Origin: a candidate division WOR-3 bacterium
GTDB lineage: Bacteria > Hydrothermota > Tepidihabitantia > SM23-42
Reading direction: 5' to 3'
Assembly (NCBI GenBank): GCA_011052815.1
Contig: DRIG01000048.1
Location: 1-44,918 of the forward strand
Length of the DNA stretch: 44,918 nt
The position numbers and the translations under genes were made by a program. Under the pieces are notes generated by a model. The model was not told where the DNA came from, ran no database searches, and saw nothing but the letters and a program-made list of their open reading frames with translations. Of this stretch, positions 23,873-32,718 are shown piece after piece; position 1 is the stretch's first letter; each line of letters starts with the position of its first letter.

Positions 23873-23886
23873 GACCAATTTCGTCC
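23873..23886. promoter_or_regulatory. Operator candidate upstream of the second tetR
   Basis: GACCAATTTCGTCC lies just downstream of the tetR -10 box, and differs by one base over 13 from the palindrome at 14285-14297. A neighbouring imperfect palindrome CCAATGTTCCATATTGG (23885-23901) abuts the -10 box. Binding here would give autoregulation. Confidence 0.5.
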
Positions 23887-23902
23887 AATGTTCCATATTG
23901 GC

Positions 23903-23930
23903 ATTATAAGGGAAAAATCCACTTTGTCAA
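23903..23930 (-). promoter_or_regulatory. Promoter of the second tetR and RND cluster
   Basis: TTGACA (23930-23925), 16-base spacer, TATAAT (23908-23903), a perfect consensus directly after the end of mnmA. The leader to ATG 23840 is about 55 bases and contains the operator candidate. Confidence 0.85.
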
Positions 23931-23940
23931 GGGGTAACTT

Positions 23941-24972
23941 TCAACTAATGACCTTCTCGATAATTCCGCCGCCGAGGACAAAGCCGTCCTGATAAAAGAC
24001 CGCTGATTGTCCAGGCGCCGGTGCCCATTGGCGTCGGTTAAAGAATACCTGCACCCGTTTCTTTTCCAGGGGTTCAATCACCGCTCCGGCAGCTCTCGAG
24101 ACATAGCGTACTTTGACGTTCACCTGCAATCTTTTCTTCAAACGGTCGAATGGAATAAAATTTAAATCACTGACAATCAACTCAGAACTGTATGCCTCTT
24201 TCTTCGTTCCGATAACAAGGATATTCTTCTTTGCATCGATTCCCACGACAAAATACGGATATGGACCACTGACACCGATACCCCGACGCTGGCCATAGGT
24301 GTAGAAGATCGTACCCCGATGATAACCGAGCAGGTCACCTTGCTTGTTGAGAATAGGACCGCGCTTTTCCGATAACACTTTTTTCAGATAAACACCGTAT
24401 TTCTGCCCCGGAATAAAACAGATATCATGACTCTTCTTGCTCTGCTGTGACGGCAGCCCGAGATCGCCGGCGATCTTTCTCACCTTTTTCTTAGTGTAAA
24501 AGGCAAGGGGCAAAACAGTCTCTGACAACTGTCTTTGCTTGAGCCGATACAGAAAATATGACTGTTCATTTCTACCTCTCCCTTTTTTCAAAAGATAACG
24601 TCCGTCTTCTTTCACTATCCGTGCATAGTGGCCTGTCGCAATCTTTGTAAACCCGATTCTCTTCGCCTCTTTCAGAAAGAGATTAAATTTGATGTATTCA
24701 TTACAGAGTACACAGGGATTGGGTGTCCTGCCGTTCTTATACTCTTTTATGAAATTGTTTATGATCTTTCTTTGAAATTCGACCGTGAAATCAAACACAT
24801 AAAAAGGGATGTTGAGATGTTGAGCGACTGCCCGCGCCCTGCCTACGGTCTCACAGGGAATTCCCTCAAAAACCATGATCGCACCACCGACTTCATATCC
24901 CCGTCTCTTTAGGAGAGCCGCCGCGACCGACGAATCAACTCCTCCACTTAAAGCGACAAGCACTCTTTCCAT
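23941..24972 (-). CDS. mnmA: tRNA-specific 2-thiouridylase
   Basis: A 343-residue enzyme that forms 2-thiouridine at tRNA position 34 with ATP and persulfide sulfur. The P-loop-like ATP-pyrophosphatase motif is ALSGGVDSSVAAALL (residues 7-21). The catalytic Cys is in GRTPNPCVLCNEYIKF near residue 100, and the second in KSHDICFIPGQ near 185. TGHYARI and the C-terminal PGQSAVFYQDGFVLGGGII barrel segment are standard. It lies 42 bases after the cysteine desulfurase, the likely sulfur donor. The start has no clear Shine-Dalgarno. Confidence 0.93.
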   Translation of the reverse strand: MERVLVALSGGVDSSVAAALLKRRGYEVGGAIMVFEGIPCETVGRARAVAQHLNIPFYVFDFTVEFQRKIINNFIKEYKNGRTPNPCVLCNEYIKFNLFLKEAKRIGFTKIATGHYARIVKEDGRYLLKKGRGRNEQSYFLYRLKQRQLSETVLPLAFYTKKKVRKIAGDLGLPSQQSKKSHDICFIPGQKYGVYLKKVLSEKRGPILNKQGDLLGYHRGTIFYTYGQRRGIGVSGPYPYFVVGIDAKKNILVIGTKKEAYSSELIVSDLNFIPFDRLKKRLQVNVKVRYVSRAAGAVIEPLEKKRVQVFFNRRQWAPAPGQSAVFYQDGFVLGGGIIEKVIS

Positions 24973-25014
24973 AAACGCGAAGTCGGGCGTTAAGTCAGAC
25001 CGAATACCACCGGT

Positions 25015-26178
25015 CTATTTGTTCTTACCCATCGGAGAAATCTTCCGAAGCTCTTTAACAATTCGGGGAAGTTCCTCAGCGACATAATCGATCTCTTGTT
25101 CAGTCGTGAACCGCCCCACAGTCAATCGCAGAGAACCATGGGCGTCTTCTGGAGAGATGCCGATCGCCAGCAGAACATGGGACGGCTCCAATGAACCTGA
25201 AGAGCATGCCGAACCCGTAGCGACCTCGATACCCACTGCATCGAGCTTCAAGAGCATTGATTCTCCTTCCACATATTTTATTATGAGGTGGCAGTTATTG
25301 GGCAACCGCTTTTCCGGATGGCCGTTCAACTTTACATCATCTATTCTGTTTAAGATTAAATTCAATAATCTATCGCGCAGAGAAGTGTATTCCTTCACCC
25401 TCTCTTCGCGTTCCGTGGTTGCAAGCTGTGCAGCTGTGGCAAGTCCCACAATTCCGGGAAGATTATGCGTGGAAGCGCGCTTCTTATATTCCTGACCTCC
25501 CCCGTGTATCAAAGGCGTTATTCTTGTTCCTTTTCGAATATATATCGCTCCCACCCCCTTGGGACCGTAGAATTTGTGGGCGGAGATTGAAAGTAAATCC
25601 ACCCCCAGCTGTTCCACATCGATCTCCACGGAACCATATGATTGAACCGCATCAGTATGCAGATAAACACCTTTACTCCTGCATACGGCGCTGATCTCTT
25701 TAATGGGCTCGATGGTTCCGATTTCATTGTTCGCATGCATGATTGAAACAAGAATGGTTTTATCTGTAATCGCTTTTTTCACATCGTCGGGGTCGACCAT
25801 CCCATATTTATCAACCGGCAAAAAGGTAATATCAAATCCAAGTTTCTCAAGAAAATGGCAGGGCTCAAGAACGGCATGGTGCTCGATCTTCGAGGTGATG
25901 ATATGATTACCTTGATCTCTGAGTGCGAAGGCGACTCCTTTGACAGCAAGGTTATCGGATTCAGTTCCGCCGGAAGTGAAAATCACCTCTTCGGGTTTGG
26001 CTCCTATGGTCTTTGCCACCGTGATGCGTGCCTTTTCCACTGTCTTTCTGGCATCCTGTCCGATCGAATGGAGACTCGATGCATTGCCGAATCTTTCAGA
26101 GAAATACTCCTGCATTGCCTCTAAAACATCAGGATGCGTCGGAGTCGTTGCGGCATAATCAAGATATATTCTTTTCAT
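25015..26178 (-). CDS. Cysteine desulfurase (NifS/IscS family)
   Basis: A 387-residue class V PLP enzyme that releases sulfur from cysteine as an enzyme-bound persulfide. N-terminal YLDYAATTPTHPDVLEAM, GGTESDNLAVKG near residue 70, the PLP lysine in SISAHKFYGPKGVGAIY near residue 202, and the persulfide loop ATGSACSSGSLEPSHVL near residue 324 are all present. The active-site loop resembles the longer, IscS/NifS-like (group I) form. The gene precedes mnmA, so supply of sulfur for tRNA thiolation is the most direct inference; Fe-S cluster assembly is also likely. Start ATG 26178 has AGAGGAG upstream. Confidence 0.94.
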   Translation of the reverse strand: MKRIYLDYAATTPTHPDVLEAMQEYFSERFGNASSLHSIGQDARKTVEKARITVAKTIGAKPEEVIFTSGGTESDNLAVKGVAFALRDQGNHIITSKIEHHAVLEPCHFLEKLGFDITFLPVDKYGMVDPDDVKKAITDKTILVSIMHANNEIGTIEPIKEISAVCRSKGVYLHTDAVQSYGSVEIDVEQLGVDLLSISAHKFYGPKGVGAIYIRKGTRITPLIHGGGQEYKKRASTHNLPGIVGLATAAQLATTEREERVKEYTSLRDRLLNLILNRIDDVKLNGHPEKRLPNNCHLIIKYVEGESMLLKLDAVGIEVATGSACSSGSLEPSHVLLAIGISPEDAHGSLRLTVGRFTTEQEIDYVAEELPRIVKELRKISPMGKNK

Positions 26179-26228
26179 GGTTTTATGCTCCTCTTTTAAC
26201 TGAAAAAAATGTTAATCCTATAACATTA

Positions 26229-27656
26229 TTATCTGATCAGAACAACCGGAACGACGATCTTTTCTTTATCAGTCTTTAATTCTACAAAATAAACGCCGTT
26301 CGGCAAAGCAATCTCATTGAAATCAGTACCATCCCAGGATAGATCAATTGACCGGTTGCCGACCGGGATAGAAAACTCTTTAACCAACCGACCTGAAGGA
26401 TCAAAAACAGCCACGTCATGATTTATCCCACCCGGTGGTAGAGAACAAGAAATATTGAGTCGCGTGTGAAATGGATTGGGATAACAGTCCAGAATTCCTT
26501 TGACACCGTACTCTTCTGGTGACTCATCTATTCCCGTGGTAACCGTGAACCGGTAATAGGTGCTCTCAGGAGCACAAATAGGATCCGTATTCCAGATATC
26601 AACTCCGTTCGCCACACTGAAAGAATCCTCTGCCCAGATAAAATAACCGAGTGTGCAGGTCTGAGCCACCTGGGGAATCGTATAATAGTAAAGGCTGTCA
26701 ACAACACTATCGTGTGCGACACCGATGAATTGTCCGCCGTCAATATTATAGAACAGAGAGTCTGCTCCGATACCCGTGGAATCGGTGATTATGGAACTCA
26801 CGATAAAAGGGCCTGCAAAGGTGGTGTCGGGCCAGATTGTCGTATTGCTGAAATCAGGACAGCGTAAGTCCCAGCCCGGCACATACAGGTCGGTCAGTTT
26901 AAAGAAATTTTCAACGAGTACGAAGTTTTGATTTGCTCCGTTGGTGCTCTGGGCTGCGGCAACACCATTACCGCCGCCGAATCTTCCCGGTACCACCCAT
27001 TCATAAATCCAGCGGATCTCCTGGGAACCGAAGTTGTCACTGAAACCCATGGAATCCTGAATTACAAGACAGGGCCAGAATTGATCGCCGCTGAAAGGTA
27101 CCTTCACTTTGCCCATCGCCACAACCCGTTTGTGATGTGTCTCATTTGCAGAATACGGTAACCCGGGATAAACTTCATAGGTCCAGGTCCAGGCGGTCAG
27201 CCAACTTGCACCGTCATAAATGGGATAGACATAACAGTTGTAATCGGGCCGATAATTGCCGATAAATCTAAAACCCCCCTGTTCCATATCGATTCCTTGG
27301 ACATAAAAAAAGTAAGTGGTATCTGATAAATAAGACCAGACCACCTCGCCGGAACCCATTGTGTCGAGCTCCACAATCTTCGCATCAGGAAAGGTATCCG
27401 GTGCCGGTGGAATTCCCTGGTTCGGTGCCAGAAGGTGAACGCGTGCCGTGTTGCCGCCCGGATAATCGGTCAAATCCCACCACAGTCGTGTTGTATCAAA
27501 AGGCTCCCACTGAAAGATATCCGTATTCTGATCATATCTCGCCCACTGTCCGATCACAAAAGGAACATCATCCCGCTCAATGTATACCTCGGGTTGTGCA
27601 AACAGAACCATCATTAAAGCCGTAAAAAAAATTCCACAAACGATTTTTGAATTCAT
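26229..27656 (-). CDS. Secreted protein with C-terminal sorting-tail domain
   Basis: A 475-residue protein. ATG 27656 is chosen because AAGGAGG precedes it and a signal peptide follows at once (MNSKIVCGIFFTALMMVLFAQ). The middle is rich in Trp, Tyr and Asp (WTWTYEVYPGLPYS; IWPDTTFAGPFIVSS) with repeated beta-strand patterns but no catalytic motif I can name. The last 80 residues, with DCYPNPFHTRLNISCSLP, DPSGRLVKEF, LPNGVYFVELKT and a final VVLIR, form a T9SS-type/FlgD-Ig-like C-terminal sorting domain. This points to export across the outer membrane and surface display or release. It ends about 50 bases before the cysteine desulfurase start. Confidence 0.8.
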   Translation of the reverse strand: MNSKIVCGIFFTALMMVLFAQPEVYIERDDVPFVIGQWARYDQNTDIFQWEPFDTTRLWWDLTDYPGGNTARVHLLAPNQGIPPAPDTFPDAKIVELDTMGSGEVVWSYLSDTTYFFYVQGIDMEQGGFRFIGNYRPDYNCYVYPIYDGASWLTAWTWTYEVYPGLPYSANETHHKRVVAMGKVKVPFSGDQFWPCLVIQDSMGFSDNFGSQEIRWIYEWVVPGRFGGGNGVAAAQSTNGANQNFVLVENFFKLTDLYVPGWDLRCPDFSNTTIWPDTTFAGPFIVSSIITDSTGIGADSLFYNIDGGQFIGVAHDSVVDSLYYYTIPQVAQTCTLGYFIWAEDSFSVANGVDIWNTDPICAPESTYYRFTVTTGIDESPEEYGVKGILDCYPNPFHTRLNISCSLPPGGINHDVAVFDPSGRLVKEFSIPVGNRSIDLSWDGTDFNEIALPNGVYFVELKTDKEKIVVPVVLIR

Positions 27657-27672
27657 ATTACCTCCTTGATTA

Positions 27673-27701
27673 ATTATAAGAAAAAATACGATATTAGTCA
27701 A
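27673..27701 (-). promoter_or_regulatory. Promoter of the sorting-tail protein
   Basis: TTGACT (27701-27696), 17-base spacer, TATAAT (27678-27673), then a short leader with AAGGAGG before ATG 27656. The only recognisable promoter here whose spacer is not 16. Confidence 0.75.
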
Positions 27702-27719
27702 GTTCTTTAACATCTGATT

Positions 27720-27919
27720 CCTCTCCACTTTTTTCGTTTTTATTTAAAGACTCTTCTTCTCCGTCATTCCTTCGTTACACTCAGGACAACGTCTGAGTTT
27801 ACCTTCTTTCTCTGTCATTCTGAGTGAAACGAAGAATCTTTATCAGTCATTAGTCATTGAGATTCTTCAGTCGTCTGCTTGGGGCAAACTCCTTCAGAAT
27901 GACAAAAGAGCGGGAGAGG
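27720..27919 (+). repeat. Dispersed element, copy A (right end truncated)
   Basis: The 15-bp terminal repeat cctctccactttttt is intact at the left (27720-27734). The internal sequence is nearly identical to copy B at 37511-37732 read on the opposite strand, including tctgtcattctgagtgaaac and cgtctgcttggggcaaactc. The right terminal repeat is reduced to gagagg by a small deletion. It occupies the divergent promoter region between the sorting-tail protein and the 27985 gene, which is otherwise gene-free. It encodes no protein. Confidence 0.8.
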
Positions 27920-27951
27920 GATCAGCTTTAACATCGGTCGTCAAGCACCCC

Positions 27952-27979
27952 TTGACATTTTTAAAATTTATGATACTAT
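27952..27979 (+). promoter_or_regulatory. Promoter of the 27985 operon, predicted leaderless
   Basis: TTGACA (27952-27957), 16-base spacer, TACTAT (27974-27979), 5 bases before ATG 27985. No Shine-Dalgarno. Confidence 0.75.
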
Positions 27980-27984
27980 ATACC

Positions 27985-28935
27985 ATGAAATTTCCCAAAG
28001 GGAGAGTGATCTTAGAGAACACGCGTTTGGAATTCATCAATCTCGACAATGTTCTCAGTGCCTCGAAGAGAGAACGAGCGCACCGGATTTCCGGTTATAT
28101 CTCCATTATCTATCCTGACGCAGTGGAACTGATCTTTCTGAAACAGGGAGAGCCGTTCAATGCCGCAAGAGTGACTCAAAAGGAACGAAAAATAATACCG
28201 ATAAGTGAAGTCATCGAAAAGGCGAAAAAAGCGACGTCCGGCATCCTCTCTGAGTATGCAACCGATGAACTTCTTGTGAATCTGATCATCTCCTCGATCG
28301 TTCTCGAACCGATAAAGGCGAATGTTGATTTCACACACCTCCAGCCCAAGATATTCATAGACAAACTCAAGACTACAAAATTCTCGGGTTTTATCTGGAT
28401 AAAAGCAGGGGTCGAAGAATCCTTTATCCATTTTGACACCGGCAAGGTCACTGGATGCTATGTCGCCGGCAGCAATAAAAAACTGAAAGACAATGACGTC
28501 ATCACATTCCTGATGAAGCCCAATATTAAACTTTCTATATTCGATCATGTTGAAGATACCTCCATAACCCAGGCGACCCCTGCTCAGGTCGAGATGTTCT
28601 GTAAGATCTTCTCTTCATTACTGAAGAACTATGCTCACCCCATCGGTGAAACACTTGTATTAAAAACTTTTATGATTTCAAAAGCCACGGCGCAGAAAGA
28701 ATTTCCGTTCATCGAGCAATTCAAGCTCGAAAAGGATTTAAAACTCAAAGGAAAATTGGTCGTCGAACCAAAACTTTTTGCCCAGGGGATGGCACGCTGG
28801 TTCGACCTTATCTATGAATCTTTCTCTACATTTCTGGGTAAAGAAAGTGAAGTGATAGCAAAAAAGGTTTTGAATGACTACCGTTTCGCATTAAAATCAT
28901 TGAACTTTTTTAACTACACCAAGATAAAGCTTTAA
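27985..28935 (+). CDS. Protein of unknown function with two similar beta segments (DUF4388/PATAN-like?)
   Basis: A 316-residue soluble protein with no signal peptide. Two stretches resemble each other: [20 protein letters not shown] (about residues 36-55) and [20 protein letters not shown] (about 128-147), each followed by a strand. The pattern 'SGYI...FL..G' recalls DUF4388/PATAN-type domains of regulatory proteins, but this is only a resemblance. The C-terminal third is helical ([20 protein letters not shown]). ATG 27985 is chosen over an ATG at 27970 because the latter falls inside the promoter. It leads an operon with rsmI (1-base stop/start overlap), a CDP-alcohol phosphatidyltransferase and hflX. 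Confidence 0.7.
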   Translation: MKFPKGRVILENTRLEFINLDNVLSASKRERAHRISGYISIIYPDAVELIFLKQGEPFNAARVTQKERKIIPISEVIEKAKKATSGILSEYATDELLVNLIISSIVLEPIKANVDFTHLQPKIFIDKLKTTKFSGFIWIKAGVEESFIHFDTGKVTGCYVAGSNKKLKDNDVITFLMKPNIKLSIFDHVEDTSITQATPAQVEMFCKIFSSLLKNYAHPIGETLVLKTFMISKATAQKEFPFIEQFKLEKDLKLKGKLVVEPKLFAQGMARWFDLIYESFSTFLGKESEVIAKKVLNDYRFALKSLNFFNYTKIKL

Positions 28936-29606
28936 TGCCCCTTTTTATCGTGGCAACGCCGATCGGCAATCTTGACGACATCACTTTCCGGGCTGTTAAA
29001 ATCCTCAGTGAAGTGGAATTTATCGCCTGTGAAGACACCCGACGAGCCAGTATTTTACTAAAAAAATACAACATTCACAAAAAACTTATTTCTTATTATG
29101 AACAGAATGAAAAAAGAAGATTGCCTGAGCTAATTAATTTATTAAAAGAAGGCAACGACATCGCCCTGATCTGTAATGCCGGTACGCCTCTGCTTTCTGA
29201 CCCCGGCTATCTCCTTGTCAGAGAGTCCCTGGCGAACAACATAAGGGTAATTCCGATACCGGGTCCTTCAGCGATTATCACATCCTTGAGCGTATCAGGC
29301 TTACCGGTTCACAACTTTGTCTTTGAAGGATTTTTACCGAAAAAACCCGGCCGTCGGGCAAAAGCATTAGCTGCATTAAAGGCTGAAAAAAGGACTATTA
29401 TTTTATTTGAATCACCAACTCGCGTGAAGAAATTATTGAAAGAAATATTAGAAACAATGGGTGACCGCCGTATTGCGCTGTGCCATGAATTGACAAAATA
29501 CCACGAAAAAGTTCACCACGGAAAGATAAGTAATGTCCTGAAGAACATCAAAAAGCCGAAAGGCGAATACACGATTGTCCTTGAAGGAAGCAATGGGAAA
29601 GATTAA
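28935..29606 (+). CDS. rsmI: 16S rRNA (cytidine-1402-2'-O)-methyltransferase
   Basis: A 223-residue tetrapyrrole-methylase-fold enzyme that methylates the ribose of C1402 in 16S rRNA. Landmarks: [19 protein letters not shown] at residues 3-21, [17 protein letters not shown] near 33-49, [16 protein letters not shown] near 75-90, [20 protein letters not shown] near 103-122 and [12 protein letters not shown] near 156. It is slightly shorter than the E. coli protein because the C-terminal extension is missing. The ATG overlaps the upstream stop (TAATG). Confidence 0.94.
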   Translation: MPLFIVATPIGNLDDITFRAVKILSEVEFIACEDTRRASILLKKYNIHKKLISYYEQNEKRRLPELINLLKEGNDIALICNAGTPLLSDPGYLLVRESLANNIRVIPIPGPSAIITSLSVSGLPVHNFVFEGFLPKKPGRRAKALAALKAEKRTIILFESPTRVKKLLKEILETMGDRRIALCHELTKYHEKVHHGKISNVLKNIKKPKGEYTIVLEGSNGKD

Positions 29607-30174
29607 AGACCTGGGACGAAGATTTTTCGTGAAACCGATTGTAAGAACGCTCATAAAATTGAAGATCCATCCCAATGTGATCACGGCAGTCAGTCTTATC
29701 TGGGCGGTGGTTGCTTTCATCTTTTACCGACGGGGCATCTTCTGGGCCGGAGCCGTCTTTCTCTTTCTCTGCGGTATATTCGACACGTTTGACGGAGAAA
29801 TCGCTCGTCAAACAAAAAAGGTGACAAAACTCGGCGGATTTTTGGATTCGACAGTGGACCGCATAAATGAATTCATAGTCTATCTCGGCTTGTTCTGTTA
29901 TTACTATAACCGTGAACCGTATGTTCTCTTCTGGGTATTCCTCGCGATGTTCGGTTCCATGATGGTCAGTTATACCAGGGCACGCGGTGAAGGACTCGGA
30001 ATCTCACCTCAGGTGGGTATCTTTGAACGGTTCATCCGGTTTCTGCTCTTGATCATCGGCTCGGTACTGGGAGATCAATTTATGATATATGTATTGGTGA
30101 TTCTCACCTTCGGAACCGCGCAAACAATGATACAGAGAATCATCTTCACCAGAAAACAGTCTTTAAAGAATTGA
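29593..30174 (+). CDS. CDP-alcohol phosphatidyltransferase family membrane protein
   Basis: A 193-residue integral membrane enzyme. The family motif Dx2DGx2ARx8Gx3Dx3D appears as [14 protein letters not shown] followed by [14 protein letters not shown], near residues 63-91, with all four acidic residues kept. About six hydrophobic helices are visible. Such enzymes transfer a CDP-linked lipid to an alcohol such as glycerol phosphate or inositol phosphate; which one cannot be told. ATG 29593 is chosen (GGAAG upstream), giving a 14-base overlap with rsmI; its own stop overlaps the hflX start. Confidence 0.9.
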   Translation: MGKIKDLGRRFFVKPIVRTLIKLKIHPNVITAVSLIWAVVAFIFYRRGIFWAGAVFLFLCGIFDTFDGEIARQTKKVTKLGGFLDSTVDRINEFIVYLGLFCYYYNREPYVLFWVFLAMFGSMMVSYTRARGEGLGISPQVGIFERFIRFLLLIIGSVLGDQFMIYVLVILTFGTAQTMIQRIIFTRKQSLKN

Positions 30175-31283
30175 GAGCGAAACAGATTTCTGTTCAGAAA
30201 GATATCACAAAAGAAAGGATTCTGCTTGTAGGAGTAGCCAAATCCCAAAAAGAACGGTGGCGCGTCATTCAATCACTCGAAGAACTCGCCAATCTCACGC
30301 TCACCGCAGGTGGGAAAATAATTGAAAGTTTTATCCAGATCAAAAAACGCTTTGACCCCGCCACTTTAATCGGCATCGGAAAAGTAAAAGAACTGGCGCA
30401 CATCAGCAATAACTTCGACATCGATTTAATCATCTTCGATATTGAATTGACTGCAGCGCAGATAAGAAACATTGAAAACATCACCGGAGTCCGCATAATC
30501 GACAGAACGATGTTGATTCTTGATATCTTCGCCAAACACGCCCGCACCAAAGAAGCAAAATTACAGGTGGAATTAGCCCAGCTGGAATACCGTCTGCCGC
30601 GTCTTGTCGGAATGGGGCTCGAATATTCAAGATTGGGAGGAGGGATTGGAACACGAGGGCCCGGTGAGAAGAAGCTGGAAGTGGACCGACGGAGAATTCA
30701 ACAACGTATTTCAACATTGAAAAACGCCCTGAAGAAGATTGAAAGAATCAAAAAGATCCAGCGCAAGGGGCGGAAAGGCCTGCCGAAGATCGCGGTGGTG
30801 GGTTATACCAACGCCGGAAAATCGTCCCTTGTCAACGCCCTGACCAAGGCGAAGTTGAAAATTTCCGAACATCTCTTCTCAACCCTTGACTCCAATACTT
30901 CAATCCTTTTCGTCCCCCCGAAATACAAGATGTTGATAAGCGATACTGTGGGTTTTCTGAAAAATCTTCCGCATAATCTCATCGCGTCGTTCCATGCCAC
31001 ACTGGCGGAAGTGCTTGAAGCCGACATTCTCATCCATGTCGTCGATTCGACGGCTGAAGATATTGATGCAAAAATCGCAACGGTCGACGACGTGCTGGAA
31101 AAACTCGGTTCTCATAGAACACCGAAGGTCGTGGTGTTGAACAAAATCGATCGATTATTTGAAGAAGAAAAAGAACGCTTCAAACAGAAATACCCGAATG
31201 CTTTCTTCGTCTCGGCAAAAGAAGGGCTGGGTCTCACCCCTTTAAAGGACTATCTGAAAAACTATTTTTTCAGGACCACTTGA
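30171..31283 (+). CDS. hflX: Ribosome-associated GTPase HflX
   Basis: A 370-residue GTPase that splits stalled ribosomes. The N-terminal HflX domain includes LIGIGKVKELAH near 64 and RIIDRTMLILDIFAKHARTK near 107-126; the linker is the signature GGIGTRGPGEKKLEVDRRRI near 158-177. The G domain has P-loop GYTNAGKSSLVNAL near 211, DTVGFLKNLPH near 262 and NKID near 325. The proposed start is TTG at 30171 in ATTGA, overlapping the upstream stop; no better start exists nearby. Length is in the compact range of the family. Confidence 0.93.
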   Translation: MRAKQISVQKDITKERILLVGVAKSQKERWRVIQSLEELANLTLTAGGKIIESFIQIKKRFDPATLIGIGKVKELAHISNNFDIDLIIFDIELTAAQIRNIENITGVRIIDRTMLILDIFAKHARTKEAKLQVELAQLEYRLPRLVGMGLEYSRLGGGIGTRGPGEKKLEVDRRRIQQRISTLKNALKKIERIKKIQRKGRKGLPKIAVVGYTNAGKSSLVNALTKAKLKISEHLFSTLDSNTSILFVPPKYKMLISDTVGFLKNLPHNLIASFHATLAEVLEADILIHVVDSTAEDIDAKIATVDDVLEKLGSHRTPKVVVLNKIDRLFEEEKERFKQKYPNAFFVSAKEGLGLTPLKDYLKNYFFRTT

Positions 31284-31307
31284 CCCCTGATGATTTTCTG
31301 TTATAAT
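31280..31307 (+). promoter_or_regulatory. Promoter of the delta-prime gene, predicted leaderless
   Basis: TTGACC (31280-31285), 16-base spacer, TATAAT (31302-31307), then 5 bases to the GTG start at 31313. The -35 overlaps the end of hflX. Confidence 0.8.
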
Positions 31308-31312
31308 AAGTC

Positions 31313-32260
31313 GTGAACAACCGTTTTGATGAAATTATAGGACAGGACACCGCCAAAAGATTCGTCTCCACCGCCGTTAAAAAAGATAACTTATATAATT
31401 TTCTCTTTACCGGGCCCAGAGGTGTGGGCAAACGGGTTTTCGGTTTCGCACTTGCGAAGATCCTCCACTGTCCACCCGGCTCTCCTGGTTTCACCCTGAT
31501 CGTTCCCATTCCTTCGAAAATAAAAAATAAAGAAGAAAAAATTCAGGAATACACAAATCGTTACCTGCCGGAAAATCCCGTAGTGGAATTTGAAGACCGT
31601 GCGGCGATACTCATTGAACAGATACGCAATCTCATCATGAAACTGATGCATATGCCTCAAAAAGGCTCCAGGCGGGTCGTTCTGATTCTTGAAGCGGATA
31701 AAATGACTGATGCCGCGGCAAACTGTTTTTTAAAAACCCTGGAGGAACCACCCCTTGATACCTTCTTTATTTTAACATCGTCGCGCCCTAATTTTTTACT
31801 GCCGACGATCCGCTCACGCTGCAGAAAGATACCTTTCGGCTATCTGAGCAACGAACAGATAAAAAACATCATCTTCGGCGAAGAAGATAATTTTCTGCTC
31901 GGCAGTCCCGGAGAAATTCTCGCTCTTCAGCTGAACGATTCCATTGACTACGCCTTCTCGATTCTGAAAAAAACACCTTTGAGTGAGAAAACAGCCGCGG
32001 CGGCGGCGAGGGAATACGAAGGAAAGAAAATTATAGACTTACTCTATCCTCTGCTTCTTTTCTATCGTCTTGTCCTCTACAGGAAATTCAATCTGTCGCT
32101 CAACACCCCCTATGAAAAGATAATCAAGAAAAAAGCAGAGAGTCTTTCCGTGAAAACCATTATAGAAACATTGCTGATGTTGAACAACAGCATCAACGCC
32201 CTGGAGCATAATCCCAATCAACTGCTCCATCTCTTTTCAATCTTTTCAAAACTGCCTTGA
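31313..32260 (+). CDS. holB: DNA polymerase III delta-prime-type clamp-loader subunit
   Basis: A 315-residue AAA+ protein. FDEIIGQDTAKRF opens the domain; the degenerate Walker A is FTGPRGVGKRVFG near residues 32-44, the Walker B region is RVVLILEADKMTDAAANCFL with LKTLEEPP next to it, and the sensor-1/SRC region is FILTSSRPNFLLPTIRSRC near residues 148-166. The loss of the Ser/Thr in Walker A fits a delta-prime subunit that does not hydrolyse ATP. The zinc module of E. coli delta-prime is missing: after LHC the region reads PPGSPGFTLIVP. Start is GTG, placed 5 bases after a -10 box. Confidence 0.87.
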   Translation: MNNRFDEIIGQDTAKRFVSTAVKKDNLYNFLFTGPRGVGKRVFGFALAKILHCPPGSPGFTLIVPIPSKIKNKEEKIQEYTNRYLPENPVVEFEDRAAILIEQIRNLIMKLMHMPQKGSRRVVLILEADKMTDAAANCFLKTLEEPPLDTFFILTSSRPNFLLPTIRSRCRKIPFGYLSNEQIKNIIFGEEDNFLLGSPGEILALQLNDSIDYAFSILKKTPLSEKTAAAAAREYEGKKIIDLLYPLLLFYRLVLYRKFNLSLNTPYEKIIKKKAESLSVKTIIETLLMLNNSINALEHNPNQLLHLFSIFSKLP

Positions 32261-32718
32261 TGGACGATTACGGCAAAAGATTCATCTGTGACGGGATGCT
32301 CGGGAAATTATGTAAATTGATGAGGATGTGCGGAATCGACACGGCGTACTCCAACAGAGGCAGGTCGATAATAATTGAGGCAAAAAGAGATAATCGGATA
32401 GTATTGACAAAAAACACCCTTTTGAAAAATAAAAATGGAGTACACTTTCTGGAATCAACCGATCCTGCGGTCCAATTGAAAAATATCCTTATATATTATT
32501 CTCTGCGGAACGAAATTAAATTGTTCAGCCGATGTATCGAATGCAACTGCAGACTGCAGGTTGTCGACAAAGAAACAGTTAAAGACAAAATTCCTTACTT
32601 TACCTATAAAAACTTCAAAGAATTCGCGCAATGCCCTCAATGCCGAAAGGTCTACTGGAAAGGAAGCCATTATAAAAATATGAAGAAAAAAGTCGATGAA
32701 ATCATCGGTGGGCTTTAA
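32260..32718 (+). CDS. Mut7-C RNase-domain protein with zinc ribbon
   Basis: A 152-residue protein of the Mut7-C (DUF82) family. The N-terminal part is PIN-like: RFICDGMLGKLCKLMRMCGI near residues 7-26, an Asp-containing start typical of the fold, followed by RIVLTKN near 46. The C-terminal part is a four-Cys zinc ribbon, CIECNCRLQ and CPQCRKVYWKGSHYKNM. Mut7-C proteins are predicted ribonucleases; substrate unknown. The ATG overlaps the upstream stop (TGATG). The stop lies 23 bases inside the next reading frame. Confidence 0.88.
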   Translation: MDDYGKRFICDGMLGKLCKLMRMCGIDTAYSNRGRSIIIEAKRDNRIVLTKNTLLKNKNGVHFLESTDPAVQLKNILIYYSLRNEIKLFSRCIECNCRLQVVDKETVKDKIPYFTYKNFKEFAQCPQCRKVYWKGSHYKNMKKKVDEIIGGL

